From NCBI GenBank assembly GCA_003991915.1, contig RQTK01001135.1:88471-152470 (forward strand): 64,000 nucleotides of DNA, in the 5' to 3' direction. Of the stretch, positions 34,107 through 47,416 are shown in pieces; positions within the stretch are counted from its first letter, which is position 1, and every line of letters begins with the position of its first letter. The notes under the pieces are model-generated. The model saw nothing but the letters and a program-made list of their open reading frames with translations. It did not search any database and had not been told where the DNA came from. A program made the translations under genes and the position numbers. The DNA comes from Elysia chlorotica (lineage: Eukaryota > Mollusca > Gastropoda > Plakobranchidae).

Positions 34107-34183
34107 AAATCTAGATTTTCTAGATAATATCTAGATACTAGATCAAGTGATTTACAGTTCTACATGATCTAGATCTAGATCTG
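34107..34183. repeat. CTAGATCT/TCTAGA-rich tract just upstream of KCTD9 ATG
   Basis: Overlapping TCTAGA and AGATCT palindromes (AAATCTAGATTTTCTAGA, GATCTAGATCTAGATCTGG) end about 10 bp before the KCTD9 start codon. They continue into the intron at about 34318-34330. Same word set as 29455-29700. Confidence 0.6.
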
Positions 34184-34191
34184 GTCTTGAA

Positions 34192-36106
34192 ATGGAACCC
34201 AACACTTCGCCAAATTCTCCACAATACCGCAAAAGAATAACAGTATTCTGCAATGGGTGCACAGACTCTGGAAAGGTAAAAATGTGAATGGACCATGGTT
34301 TAATTGTCACTTGAAGGCTAGATCTAGATAATTATATATACCATTTCTTAGCCCATAAAGCGCAGCTTGCCAGCTGACTGCCTCGCTGTGAAGGAACTAC
34401 TGGTTCTGCTCACGGCTCCCTCACTGGCTTAGCACCTCCCAGCTGGGTACTGCGGGGTCCGACCAACTGCCACTGGTAGTGGGCCTTTAAATGCATCCTT
34501 TATACCTCCTTTTTCTATCACTCAAGAAACATGTGAATTACACTCTACATGTCTGAGTTTATGTGGATAGTAGACCGACACATACTTTTACTGCAGGTGC
34601 TTTGCTTGATAATTCTTGATCATTACCGCCTCACGTGGCCTGGTTGTGAAGCAGAAGGTGCAGAAGGTGAATAAAAACATAATGGAAATGAAGTGGTAGT
34701 TTTCTTTTTGCCTTTGTTTTGATAGACAGAAAACTCAAGGTGCAGTGTCAGAGGTCGTCCAATTTCTGATTTGTTTCTGATTTTCCCTGACTGTCTTCAA
34801 TTTACCACAGGTTATAATATTTATAAATAACAAAAGAGAAGAAGACTTTTAAACTTCTAAACAGATTGCAATTGTGCAGTAGGGAAAGTGATAATTTTTT
34901 ATTCATACTAATAATTTGTGTTTGGGATCATTCTTCCACTTTCAGGTAATTCCAGTACCTAAAAGCCTTCCTGAGCTGCTTAGCTGTGTGGCATCCAAAA
35001 TGAGCATTAGTGTTTCTCGCTTATACAACTCTCAAGGGGGAATAGTTGAGGATTTGAACACAATAAGGTAAGATCACACATTTATAATACTTTTTAGAAC
35101 ATTTTAAGTCTTAAGTTAGATTTAAAATTTACTAACTATTCAAAAAATTTATGACTGTCTTATTTGCCATGAAGTTTTTAAGCATTAATTTGTATTTAAA
35201 AATGTGTATTTCCCTGCAAATAAAATCTTTGCTGCTTCAACTTTAATCATTTCCCTTAAGAATTTATGTTATGAATTTTTGACTAATGCTCTTTATTTAG
35301 AAAAGACATATTCTTTCGTTCACCTTATGTTCTACGATTTTTTTAATGCTTTCAACACAATACAACCTCATTTACTTGGTGACATACTAATTTCCTACAA
35401 CATTTTCCAATCTACAATGCTTTGGATACTCGACTACCTGACCTCTCGACCTCAGCTTGTACGATACAGCCCTTCCGCTATCTCAGACCTTGTTATAATG
35501 TCCCTTTTATAGAAAAAAAAAATGTACATTCTATAGGAACAGAATTTTAATGAACCTGCAGCAGAGGACAAAAATCATACTTGATTTTAGCTACAATATC
35601 TTTTATCTTCTTGTCATTATGTGATAAAATACAGTTGCAATTTTCAAAAAGTACCAAACAACTGCTAAAACAGACTCATTACCTTTATCTCAATGGTTTT
35701 CTTCTGTATTTTTCCTCTTAAATCTTCATTGTACAATTTTAGAATTGTCCAATTTATTAGGTTTAATTTTTCAACCACAATCTTCTGTAAAATCTAATCA
35801 TCAATTAGGTATTTCATAAAAAAAATTTGAAAGAACAAAAATTGAAATTGACAACTTTTGAGAAAAAAAATTTATTTGCTTTATGTGAAATAAAATGCAG
35901 TGAATTGAAGACCCTTCAGGTAGCCTTTTCTGTTACCACTGCATCATAATTATGTTTCTTATCTACTGTTTCATTTTTTAAATTTGTTCTCTTCCTGATC
36001 CAGGGACAATGATGTTTTGTTCATATCTGGTGAAGAGTCAGATGATGGTAAAAATGGGGGGGAAAGCACTTAATTTACCGAAAGAATGCTGCACATAACA
36101 TAACTC

Positions 36107-36173
<67 letters not shown>

Positions 36174-39100
36174 TTTTTTAGATGTCAATGGAAACATAAC
36201 ACTGCTTCTGTTGGAAATATAAATATGAATTTTTTTTTTATTTATTAATATTACGTTTGTTCTTGCAGGGGAACATTAACAAGATTTGATGGTGATAGCA
36301 TGTTGGCAAGAATGTTCTGCAATGATAAAGGTACTCACACATGATGATAAAGAAAAAATGTGTCTAGTTGCATGCTTAATTTAAATAGGGGAAAAATAAA
36401 AATCAGCTTTTTAGAATTATATATATTGGTTAATGACTATGTGATTCAATCTTTGAAATTGTTGAAATCTTCTCATGTTCTTCAACGCATCTTTGAATTT
36501 GGTCATTTTTTCATGCCGGAGCGTATGGAACATGAAGAATGGATCACTTTGAATGTTGGAGGAAAAATCTTTACAACTACACAGTCAGTAGTGATTATGG
36601 ACCATTTTATAAGAATAAAAAGGAAAATGGATAAAACAAATCAGAGCAGAAAATAAATGTCCATTTAATTATAAAAATCTATGCTTACAATTCACAGCTG
36701 TCATATATGCAAAATAAAAGTGCTTAAAATTAATATCCGGGCTACACTTGTAACATGACATCTTGAACCTAAGTAACAATCTATTTACATCATGTTTTAT
36801 AATAAATAAAAGATAGCCATAAGAGATTTATAAATGTTTAAAATACAAAGTTCATTTAATTTGGCATTCATTTCATTTCATTACATTAAGTTAACCTGAT
36901 GAAACTTTAAAACACAAGTTGTAGAATTTAGATGAAAAAAAAAACAGATAGAGAATTAAATTTCACAAAAAGTTATCCCACTTTGTTTGAAGTTTTGAGT
37001 CATGATCAAGATGTAAAAAGTCATAGTGTTATTTTGTAGTAACATATTTCCATTGAACACTTTTATGTTCTCTTAACATTATTACTTGATGAACTCTATA
37101 AAACCCAAAGCAGAGCTCATATCTTGAAAAAAAAGGTACACAACATGAGGAAGACATGAGTTATGTTCAAGAAGGAGAGGGATATAGTTAAAGAAGGAGA
37201 GGGATATAGTGTTTTTTGTTGACATGAGAGCTAATTTACATCAGAAACATCATAGTGTCTTCTTGTTCATGCACTTTTGTTAGGTTTTAAAGACTAGAAT
37301 AAGCTGCGCTATTTAGCACAATTCACTCCTCTTGCTTGATGAGCTAAATTGTATCTAAAAAAAAGTAGAGATCGTGTCATCTAACCAGCTGTAACTCTTG
37401 GTGAATTCACATTCCAAATACTAATTCCTACTATTCATGTTATACAGTTTTTATCTCAACAAAAATCAGATAGGTTATAAAAAACTGTATTTAACCCAAT
37501 AATTAATTAATTTCTAATTTTTTTATGCAAAAATGTATACTTTTATCACTTGCATTTAGATTTATTGTTATTTTAAGCATACACTGCAGTCATTTTTCAA
37601 ATCCGTACATTCAGTTTCGAGCAGTCGGTGCGCTTACTGTCCGCTGACCATGACCACCCTGCCAGGTTTGCGATAGCCACTGGGCACACTGCGATTGACC
37701 ACATCAATAATTCTAAGCCTACCCATACATGCCGGGAAAAATGACTTGGAGTGACCAGTGCTGCAAATCCTCTTAGTTCTCCACACAAGCCACATTCACA
37801 TACACGCATACCAGTCACGCGTCTTACACCTTACTATGGGGTTGGCTCATGCAATCAAGCCCTGGTTACTTCGACGCTGCAATTGTTTAGGCCACCCTTA
37901 ACTACACAAGTACACCACGAAGGTCGAATGCTCACCTTAATAATCTCTGTATGGCCAACTCTATTTTAAGTCATGAAGGTCACCAAAGCAAATGAGAAAT
38001 GGCGTGGGAGTCTAAGAAAATATTTTTGTAGCCCTTCAAGTGCGGTGTTTATGTGTACAAAATATCTGGTTATTTCCTAAAAGTATGTCTTAATAAATTT
38101 GAAGGTATTTTCCTCAAACTATGTCAATCATCCTTATTAGACACGGTTGGTACTCTTCCGTGGGAATGCAGAAATCAGTTGGTATTTTCCGCGTTGGCAA
38201 TCCTTGGTCTGCTGATGTTGAGGAGGAGTTTTTTGTTCTCTCCTCGTCCGATGTTTATAGTGTCTGTCAGACATCACTGATCGCGGATTGTTAGATATAT
38301 GCCGAGCTTTTCCTCGGGCAAGAAAGTAATATCCCTCAGAAATGTTCAGATAGAAACGCCCTGCCCATAGCATACACTTTCTGTATTTTGTGAAAGTCAT
38401 TGGCATGAGCTGATGTTCACCAACTTCAGAGCTGCCAACCTTTACGCTTTTCCGTATTTTCATATGCTTTTTGTCCTTTAACACACCAATATGTTTTTCT
38501 ACTGAAAAATATGACCTTCCAGGCAACCACGATGTTTTTTACACTAAACGTTTTGAGATAATTTTTTCCTATCAATCATGCAGCTGAAACGATAGAAGAC
38601 TAAAGAAAATATTGTGCGTTCCAGAACATGGAGGAACAATTAATTGTAATATCAATATGCAATATCTCTCATCAATGATATCAATCGACCCCAACGTGGT
38701 GTTTTGTTTATGGTTTATACTTCGACAGTCAGACCACAGAAACACAGTATTGCCTTCTAGCGCATAGCAAAATCTGGGCAAAAACCTGTATTAATGCTAA
38801 AGAGGCAGAAAAACTAAATAAAGTCGATTTAGACACCCTTGTCAGCCACGACAAAATTTCAGAAGTTTTTTCTCACTTGAAAGGCAGCCTTGATTAGAGT
38901 AATGATAGAAAATAAATTCATTATTAAAACCACCATCTGCAACTTGAAAGCAGAAGGTGAGATGGATTAAGTGGTGGTGCGTTGAGTTTCTGTTTGGGAT
39001 GTCCCAGTATGAGCCCACAGTTAGGCAATTTATCTTATTTTATTTATTTGTTGTATTTTGTCCCCTAGTGGTCGGATTGTTATCATTATAACGTGATGGA

Positions 39101-42100
39101 CTGAGACACAGGTCTTGATATCCACTGATAGCCTTTGTGTAGCAGCATGTAAAATTGTCTTAAGCTAGTTATGGGACCCATCCACAATACAACCTATTGC
39201 CAATGTTGGACGTTAAGATACCAACAAACTAACCATCCATGCAACGGATAACTATGACTGGATCTCAATCCAAATTAACTCACCACCATGTTCAAATCTA
39301 CTTTCTTTTTGTTGTTTTAAATTAATGAAATGAATGGCTGTTTCAAAATTTCGAAAATGAAGAAATTAAGTTAACATTTTTATTATTATTGATTGTTCAG
39401 TTGTAGGATGGAGCAGCCGTGTAGATGAAAGTGGAGCTTATCTCATCGATCGCAGCCCGCTGTACTTTGAACCAATTCTTAACTACCTCAGGCATGGCAA
39501 GCTCATACTGGACAAGAATGTAAACCCAGAAGGTACAAAAGTTAGAATTAAATTTTCCCTTTTGGCCCCTGGTATCCTGTTTTTGGGTCTTGTCGCTGAA
39601 CACGAAGTTTCTTAAGACCTTGGAAACAAGGAGTGAGCTTGATGATTTTGTTCTTCATAAGAGAATACAATTCACTGCGTTCATAATGTGAGATTCGAAT
39701 ATATTTAAAAAAGTGAATTTTTATGTAAATCAACAGTGATCTTACTCTTTTATGATTTAATTTTCTTGTGTAAATTGCCTTATTTATATCAAACTTAAAT
39801 GCTTCTCCTCTGAAAAGACAAAAAAGTCATTTGCTTAGCATTTTCTTCAATGTAAATTGCAAACTAGTGCTAGATAATCTCTGTTTTCTCTATCTTCAGG
39901 TGTGCTGGAGGAAGCAAAGTTTTTTGGTCTGACATCCTTGATAGACACATTAGAGGAGATAATAGAAGTAAGTATTTCGATTAAGCGTGATAAATCACCC
40001 CAAATATACTTTCATTTATCTCCAACTGTGGGAAAGTTTGCATCACATGTTGCTGTATAAAATGGCTACCTTGTAAATTACTCAATCATATTTTGGCAAT
40101 TAACACCCCTTAAGAATTGAAATCAAAGCGATATAAATCCCAAATCAAGTGAAACACAAATATTGTTGCAGCATTTGGTGGTGACAGAATCAATAGAATG
40201 CTCTCTGAGCTGCTACATTTAAATAGTTCCTAATCCTGTTTTAAATGTTGGTAACTAAACCAAAGCATTTTGGTTATGTTATAAATTAGTTTTAGGTTTC
40301 TTATAAAGTACTTCCATATGCTTTAGAAGCAGTTCTTAATCGAAATTGTGGAAACAAAGAAGGAAAAGAGGTAGTCCATGTTTTACAAGTTAATTATTAA
40401 TGCACTTTGCTAGGTGTTATTCGTTGCGTTTATACTTTTAAATTAAAATAATTCCAACAGCATCCTATCTGTCTTGATAAAAAGATTCACAATTTATGTG
40501 TATCTTTCAGCCTTAGGAAAAATTGAGTTTGGTGTTTATATTCTGTTTTTAGTTATTATTTAACTTTCAAAAACTGATTGGCATCTGACACCATAAATTG
40601 ATTAGGTTGAAAATTCAGAAAAACATATGTATTTTATTTTATTGATATAAAGCGAGAGCAGAAGCCTGATGACAACACACCTATCACCAGGAGAGATCTT
40701 GTTTTACGATTGTTATCTACACCAACCAACCAAGAGTTACGGTGCCAGGTAAGAAAATATTGTTGACTGAAAACTACAGGACTTTAAAGGCATGAGATTT
40801 TTAAGAACTTTGAAGCTGTCATTCTAAATCACCAAAATAGCATGTGATTTTTGTTTTGCTTTTAGGGAGTACAGTTTAGTGTGATTATGTTATAACACAA
40901 AAGGAGGCGGAGCTCCTTGTTCAGTGCTTACAGACTAATAGGAAATTCATTTTCAAAAATCTATACAAGTACAAATTATATTCATCACTTTGAAGCTTTT
41001 CCTTCATTGGTCTACTCCGCAAGAAAGATTAAATTATTTGATAATTAGCTTTTGTTTCAGGTAAAGGGGTTGGAAGAATGAAAGAAACATTTTTTGTTCA
41101 GTTTAATGCCTCTACAACTACCAAAATAATTTGTATTCTGTGCAATTTGTACAAAGTTGAAAACTACAAAAATAATATCCCATATATTTTACTCAATACA
41201 GACATGATATACACTGTATTAAAAAAAATACTTTTCAGGGCATGAATTTCACTGGGGCCAACTTGTCTAAACTAGATCTGAGATTCATCAACTTCAAGTA
41301 TGCCATTCTTCGCAGTGCAAATCTCTCAGGTGCCAACCTTTCCTTTTGTAATTTTGAGAGGGCTGATCTAGGGAAAGCCATTGTTGATGTAAGTATGATC
41401 AGTGAATTGAGCTTTATATGCAATCAGACTGAGAAAACATTTTAAGTTAAAAATATGTCGCGTAAATTAAATAAAATTTAACTGTATGACTCAAGCTGTA
41501 CAAAGTACTGTTCAAAGAGGCAAATGTTCAATTATCCTTGATGGCTTGTACTGTACCAAAGTACTCTTGTGTTGTGCATAATGGGATATAATATCAAACA
41601 ATCATGTAAACAATTAGGAAAATCACCAGACTACCTAGATATATTTTGTTGTTTTTATTTATTTTTGTTTTGAAAATTTGGAAATCCAAACACTATGTGG
41701 CATCAGATTAATCATAATTTTCACATTTTACAAAGGTAAAAAACTTGTTTCAACAAATCCAGAGATTGGTTAGTTGATTGCTGGATTGAGTGATTAAGTG
41801 ATTAATTGATTGATTAAATTGATTGATTAATGCATTTGAAATTGTTTCAGGATCAACAAACCATTAGTTGTTATCTCAGGTAGATATTGAGTTAAATATG
41901 TTAAGCAGGTATGAAGAACATGTTCCATCAAAATCATTAAGGAAAACAATAATAACACAAGCATTGCTCGCCATTTTAATGTTCACATCATGAAAACTAA
42001 GAATTTGGTGTTTTTGTTGTTATTTTTTTATTTAAAAAAATTTTTTTTTTCAGTCTGCAAACCTATTGGGTGTGAAAATGCTTTGCGCTAATCTTGAAGG

Positions 42101-43873
42101 TACATCCATGAGAGGATGCTATTTTGAAGACCCTGCTGGAAGCAGAGCCAATATGGAAGGTAGAATCTGACGTAGATTGTCGAATCTCTTCTTACATTTC
42201 TTTTTTTTTGTTTGTTTTTTTGTTTTCAATATTTTGAGACTCCAAATTTGGGAAAACTGGTATATAAATTAAAGGATGGATATTTTTTCAGTTTAGTCTT
42301 CTAATAATTGATTTTCCAAATCTATTGACTTTGAATGTACTCCTTATATTCTTTTTTCATTTTAGATTTGTCAATAGCTTTTTGCAGCACTCTGCAGTTG
42401 GGCAAGGACTGAAAATCTTAAAATAAAGACTGAATGGGGGAACTAGATAATAAAATTATCTATCATATTTTTTTTCAAATGTATGAAACTGACTGACATT
42501 CAAGTTAACATGGGCAATGCAACGCATTGGTTAACCTGAAGACATACATTCTTATTTTTGTTTAATAATGACAAAGAGAAATATTGAAGCAATATAACAG
42601 AAGACCATCTGATCCAATTGAAATAATAAAATTGCTTCTCTCCATTTAAAAGTAGAGGGAAACATTCTTTTTTAGACCCCAGAAGACCAAGGTTCAATCG
42701 CATATCTGTAGTCCTCATGTAAAATGAATGTTTTGATTAATAAGGATGTACACATGTATATGGTTTTGTTGTTCAGATACACATTATACTTGATTTGAAT
42801 AAATGTTATTATAAATTCCCTTTCCATGCATTAACTTGGTCTGTCAGTTCACATTTCACCTGAATGGGAATCATAATTATGTGATTATCAAATACTTCAT
42901 AAATGTCGTTGGTGAGGTCTTTTTTTTTTAACATTACTTTTGTATGTAAAATGCATCGTTAGTGGTTCAAATTAGGAAAACAAAAAAACTCTTACATAAT
43001 CCAACTTGTTTTGTTTTGCAGGAGCTTTGATGAAAAATGTGGATTTGGAAGGAAGCCATATGGCCGGTGTGAACTTAAGAGTGGCTACACTGAAAAATGC
43101 AAATTTACAGAACTGTGACTTGAGAGGAGCTGTGCTGGCTGGGGCAGATTTAGAGGTGAACAAAAAAACAACTTTGAACCAAAACTTTTGTAAAGAAAAT
43201 CTTAATGTGTTAGACATTATGCATGTGAGCATGACTTTCAAAGGTTGGATGGATGAAGTATTGCGGTGCATTATTGTGTTGTATGGATTTTATTTGTTTT
43301 ATTTAGTTCTAAACCTTTGTTTCAATTTCCATCAATATCCCTCTATTTTCTCTTCCTGTTTCCCCTTAAGAATTGCAGGTGGATAAAATTGACAATAAAC
43401 ACCCTCCCCCCACAAAATGGAAAAGCATTTTCATGTTTGAAGCACACAGAGATTTTGGTATCTAAGCTCAATGAAAAACATATTTCTTATATTTTGAATG
43501 AGTTTCAGAAAGCGTAAGAGGCAAAACTATTTTTTCTTTCAGAGACATAAAGTAATGGGAGGATCAGATTGAACTACATATATGTATATATATATTTTTG
43601 TGTTTGTATGCTTTCTATGCATTCTGAGTGTTTAAGTATAGTTTATCTTCTTCATAATCTTGTTCAAATTGAAGTTGCTGATGACATTACCCATTTTATT
43701 TCAGTTAAAGAATCACTGGCCAAAAGTTTATGTGATGCTTACTTTTCTATCTGCAGAACTGTGATCTCACTGGTTGTGATCTTCAAGAAGCAAACTTGAG
43801 AGGAGCAAACCTTAAAGGAGCAACTTTTGAACTAATGCTTCATCCACTACACATGGCTCAGGCTGTACGCTGA
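34192..43873 (+). CDS. KCTD9: BTB/POZ and pentapeptide-repeat protein KCTD9 (exon order disturbed)
   Basis: Predicted substrate adaptor for CUL3 ubiquitin ligases. Genomic exons: 34192-34275, 34946-35067, 36004-36047, 36269-36330, 36415-36583 (left edge uncertain), 39401-39532, 39900-39967, 40653-40748, 41239-41388, 42054-42159, 43022-43155, 43757-43873 (TGA 43871-43873). Residues ~1-85 are the N-terminal KHA-like region (KRITVFCNG, VPKSLPELL, DNDVLFISGEE). The BTB follows: EEWITLNVGGKIFTTTQ, GTLTRFDGDSMLARMF, SGAYLIDRSPLYFEPILNYLRHG. Then come A(D/N)LXX pentapeptide repeats from CQGMNFTGANLSKLDLRF to the C-terminal LHPLHMAQAVR, matching vertebrate KCTD9 (389 aa). Oddity: the GTLTRF exon (36269-36330) lies before the EEWITLNVGG exon (36415-36583), although the protein order must be the reverse and the splice phases fit only that way. 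As assembled, the locus cannot give a normal BTB domain by linear splicing. Confidence 0.93.
35204..35515 (+). mobile_element. Reverse-transcriptase relic of a CR1/Rex-like LINE in KCTD9 intron 2
   Basis: The + strand frame includes a LEKTYSFVHLMFYDFFNAFN stretch followed by TIQPHLLGD and WILDYLTSRPQLVR. These are the conserved blocks around the first catalytic Asp of non-LTR RTs (FYDFSSAFNTIQPHLL in related elements). The frame stops after SDLVIMSLL. No other part of the element is recognisable nearby, so this is a short dead fragment in sense with KCTD9. Confidence 0.75.
36107..36170. repeat. (ATT)n microsatellite
   Basis: About 21 ATT units between KCTD9 exons 36004-36047 and 36269-36330, inside the region where exon order is disturbed. 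Confidence 0.95.
37526..38053. repeat. 527-bp duplicated segment, copy 1 (KCTD9 intron)
   Basis: It matches 49249-49775 over its full length, in the same orientation. The differences I can see are about seven single-base insertions or deletions, mostly in short homopolymers, and no substitutions. It has no recognised domain; its modest GC content stands out from the AT-rich intron around it. Confidence 0.92.
38137..38526 (-). other. Unassigned 129-codon open frame in KCTD9 intron
   Basis: An uninterrupted minus-strand frame next to the 527-bp duplicated segment. It is rich in Lys, Arg, His and Ser (for example KDKKHMKIRKSVKVGSSE). I recognise no family, and it has no neighbouring splice partners I can identify. 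It may be a random open frame or a remnant of a DNA transposon. Confidence 0.2.
38975..39235 (+). mobile_element. SINE copy in KCTD9 intron, degenerate head
   Basis: Family body blocks in order: TTTTGTCCCCTAGTGG, ATAACGTGATGGACTGAGAC, TGTGTAGCAGCATGTAAAAT, GGGACCCATCCACAATACAACC, GTTGGACGTTAAGATACC. The tRNA-like head is barely recognisable. It lies just upstream of the exon at 39401. Confidence 0.65.
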
Positions 43874-46800
43874 GAAGTCTTAAGTCAGTTTCTCAGAGAC
43901 ATAAAAGAGACAAAAAAAAAAGATTGCTGAAAGCTGCGTGTACCCTCTGTTGATAAACGCACAAGAGAGAGACAGGCAGGCAGACAATAGAGCATTGAAT
44001 GAGCAGAAGCTCCAAAGTGTTTCAAGGTCTTTCAAGTTTTCACCATTCAGGTTGTAATTTGTTTTGATTGACTTTTGTTTTCATTGTTTGCCTACTTGAT
44101 ATTTACAGGCATGTTAGAAAACAATTTGTATATATAGAAAAATGGTTATGTACTCATGTTTTATATTTTATAGAAATTTCATTCTTCTACAAGCACATCA
44201 TAGCTCAATTTAAAGAGATTCATTTACTGTAGTTGGTAGCTTACATCTCAAACACTTCTTGTCTGAAGAAAATGGTTTTTATCTTTGATAATTCAATTTG
44301 TGCAACAGCCTGTTAGCACTTTTTTGTTTTTGTTTTTGTTATTCCTTTAGCACATTGAAAATTCAATGTTCTATATTAGTACAGGAGCTCCTTGCAAGGA
44401 ATATCTGAGAATGTCTGATCTAACATTATCGCTCGTTTAAAAAACTCACTCTGCATTCCTTGATTGATGATTGGCTTGCTTGAACATCACAGCTTGCTTT
44501 GAATGGACTCACATGTGTCACTGAAAGATTTCAGTATTAATTGAGAAGACATCGTGTATAACAGTATCATTTTTAAATTAATGCATATTTATTTAAAACA
44601 ATCTGCTTGTACAAATGGTTTGATTTGATCACTTAAGTCATCATTTTTCTAGTCACATTGCTATGAATAAGTAAATGTTTAGAATTATGGACCTAAGATG
44701 GAGATGAAAAAAGAACAGGTGTATGTTGGAAGAATATTTGTCTAAATATTTTTATGATTGACATTTCATGTAAATTGACATCTTTTAACCCGAAACATAA
44801 TTCTACAACCAAAGAAAAAAAGCTCACCTAGATTAGATAAACTCAATGTACGGAAAGTCTATATTGCAATTTATATTTTCTGCAGTATACATGTATATTA
44901 TGTAACACATTTCTAATTCAGGTTTTGTTGGTGGCCAAAAATCTTTTTTTGTTTTTAAATTTCAAATGTTTACGCTATATTGTAATGTTTTCCTATTGTG
45001 GGGAACATACACTTCTTCAATTTGCAAATGCATTTTTTTTCCTCTATTTAATTTAGGAAATATTTGACTTTCTTTATAAGAAAAAAGAAACAAAAGAAAT
45101 CTGCTATTGAAAATGCTCAGTGTAATGCATAACCTCAGCATTGAGTATTGTCTTTAAAATACAACATGTTGCTCATTTAAAAATCAAATTAAACTAATTT
45201 TCACAACTTTTTTTAAAAAATCACTGAAAGTACTTAGTTTAGCAAAATGAATGTTAATAGGGGACGGGCATAAATGTTCTTTGTTTGAGTTAAATTTAGT
45301 CTAGATATAAACACAAGTGTTGTCGAACCTGTTCTATCCACTGCCTTTCAATGGCAATGATCTGTAATGGCAGCTTTCAAGGACATCCATGAATTTTTTT
45401 CTTTTTTTTTTGAAACTCTTGAACTTAATAAATTGTTTAACCCACTCTCTCAATTCTGCTACTCTGTTGCTCAGCTGAAATTAATCTGATCTTGAAAATG
45501 ATATTAAAAGCATTGGTATCTGATGGGACGTTCACTCAAAAGGCAATATAGCATAACAAAAGTTAACAAATAGAAATAAGCATATGGATACATTTATGAA
45601 ATCTATAGTTAGGGAGGTATAAGGGTAGTCATGAGTGGCAGATAGAATAATAAAGACAGCAAGTTAAAGATGATGAAAAAACAGTGGTAAAAAAAACAAC
45701 ATGAACAAGTATTGTACTGACAGTCATATTACCAGCTGGCCATTAAAAAAAAAATTTGTTATGTCAGAGAGCTCATGAAAATATGTAAAATTGTCTCCCC
45801 AATTTGTAAGTCTTGGGCAATTTTAATTATGCAACACTTAATTGAATGAGACATAGTGACATTTCTATGTAGAAATGGTCAAGTGCATTTACCGTTCACT
45901 TAGGCACAATGATGTGCAACTAGTGGATTTAATTCGTTTTATAATGTGAGATTATTTTGAATGGCACAATGGCATATATATTAATTTGAGATCCTCCTTA
46001 TAGTTGCTCTCTATTAAAACTCTCAATTTTTTCTATGATCATAAAGCTCATAGTTGCTGTAGCTGAGTACTGTATTGGCTTCCACCAGAGGTGTAAAAAT
46101 ATCTGTTGGCGAAGCAAGGTTTCTTGTTACAGAACTAGAAAACCCATAAAAACTGAAAATGTTATGATGTCAAGAAAAACCGTTATTCAAGACTTAGTAA
46201 TTTCAAATAATTATTGTATTGTTTATGCACAATATTGTTTTCAAAGGCTAAAAAGTTTGAAATTTGGGGTAACAGTACAATTTCGTTCAATATTTCTTCA
46301 TCTTCAAAGAGAGACAAAAAGTGGCTTCAAAAAGGCTTTTGCTTGTTTTATGATAAGATTAATTTTTTTTTTGACATTTTACATTTGAGAAGTCATGTGT
46401 TCAAGTATCAGCCCTTGTTTTCATCAAGGTTTTCATTTGAAGATTCAGTGTAAACACTGTAACTCCATGTGCTTTGGACTAAACATTGTAACTAACTGGG
46501 TCTGGACTTAAATTCACCAGTAGTGTCAGCACTGCTCCAAAGACAGAAATAAACGTACAACAGAGTATTTATGATATTATCACATGAATGATCTGATTAT
46601 AAATAAATACACGTGATGTATAATTGCATGTTCATTGTCCTGGATAAAGATGCAAATGAGTAACTGAGAAAGGTCATAGTATATTACTGATGACTTAAAA
46701 GATTCTGATAGTTTTTTTGTTGTCTTAAAAAGAAACAAACAATCAACAAATTTTTTGTTCTGTATGTATGAAAAATGTGCACATATCACACATTTAACAT

Positions 46801-47200
46801 GGGTGATTGTTCAAGTTTGTATGCAAGTATTTGTCCTGAGTGTGAGTTAAAACTACAAGCCTTGGCAAGAGCTTGATTAGATCTGCAGGAGAGAAAAAAA
46901 CGTTGAAAATTAATTTCGAAGGGATTCCACAACCTACTCCAAAAAGATGGCTCGAAAATGTTATGACATGTTTTATAATTATGCAATGTCGTGAACTGTG
47001 TTTTCTTGTTGCTTATTTATGTAAACAGAATTACATGTAGTTGTTTCCTGTTTTATCGTTACTTGGCTTAGTCTTTCATTATTATGTTGTAAACACTGTA
47101 AAACGTGTAGAAGTGACACAAACTTCACTACAATTGAAAATAAAAGATGTGATACAACTTTACCGTTGCTTGATCCTGTGTTTTAAACTGTCATTTTTCT
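43874..47200. other. KCTD9 3' UTR and intergenic DNA
   Basis: AT-rich sequence following the KCTD9 stop codon, probably a long 3' UTR and then intergenic DNA. The open frames here (for example 46035-46453) show no family resemblance. I see no exon and no clear transposon. Confidence 0.5.
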
Positions 47201-47205
47201 ACACG

Positions 47206-47416
<211 letters not shown>

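Noticed and set aside
46035-46453. Two overlapping plus-strand frames of 79-117 codons downstream of KCTD9
   Set aside because: AT-rich, no family resemblance, mutually overlapping, and likely in a 3' UTR or intergenic DNA.
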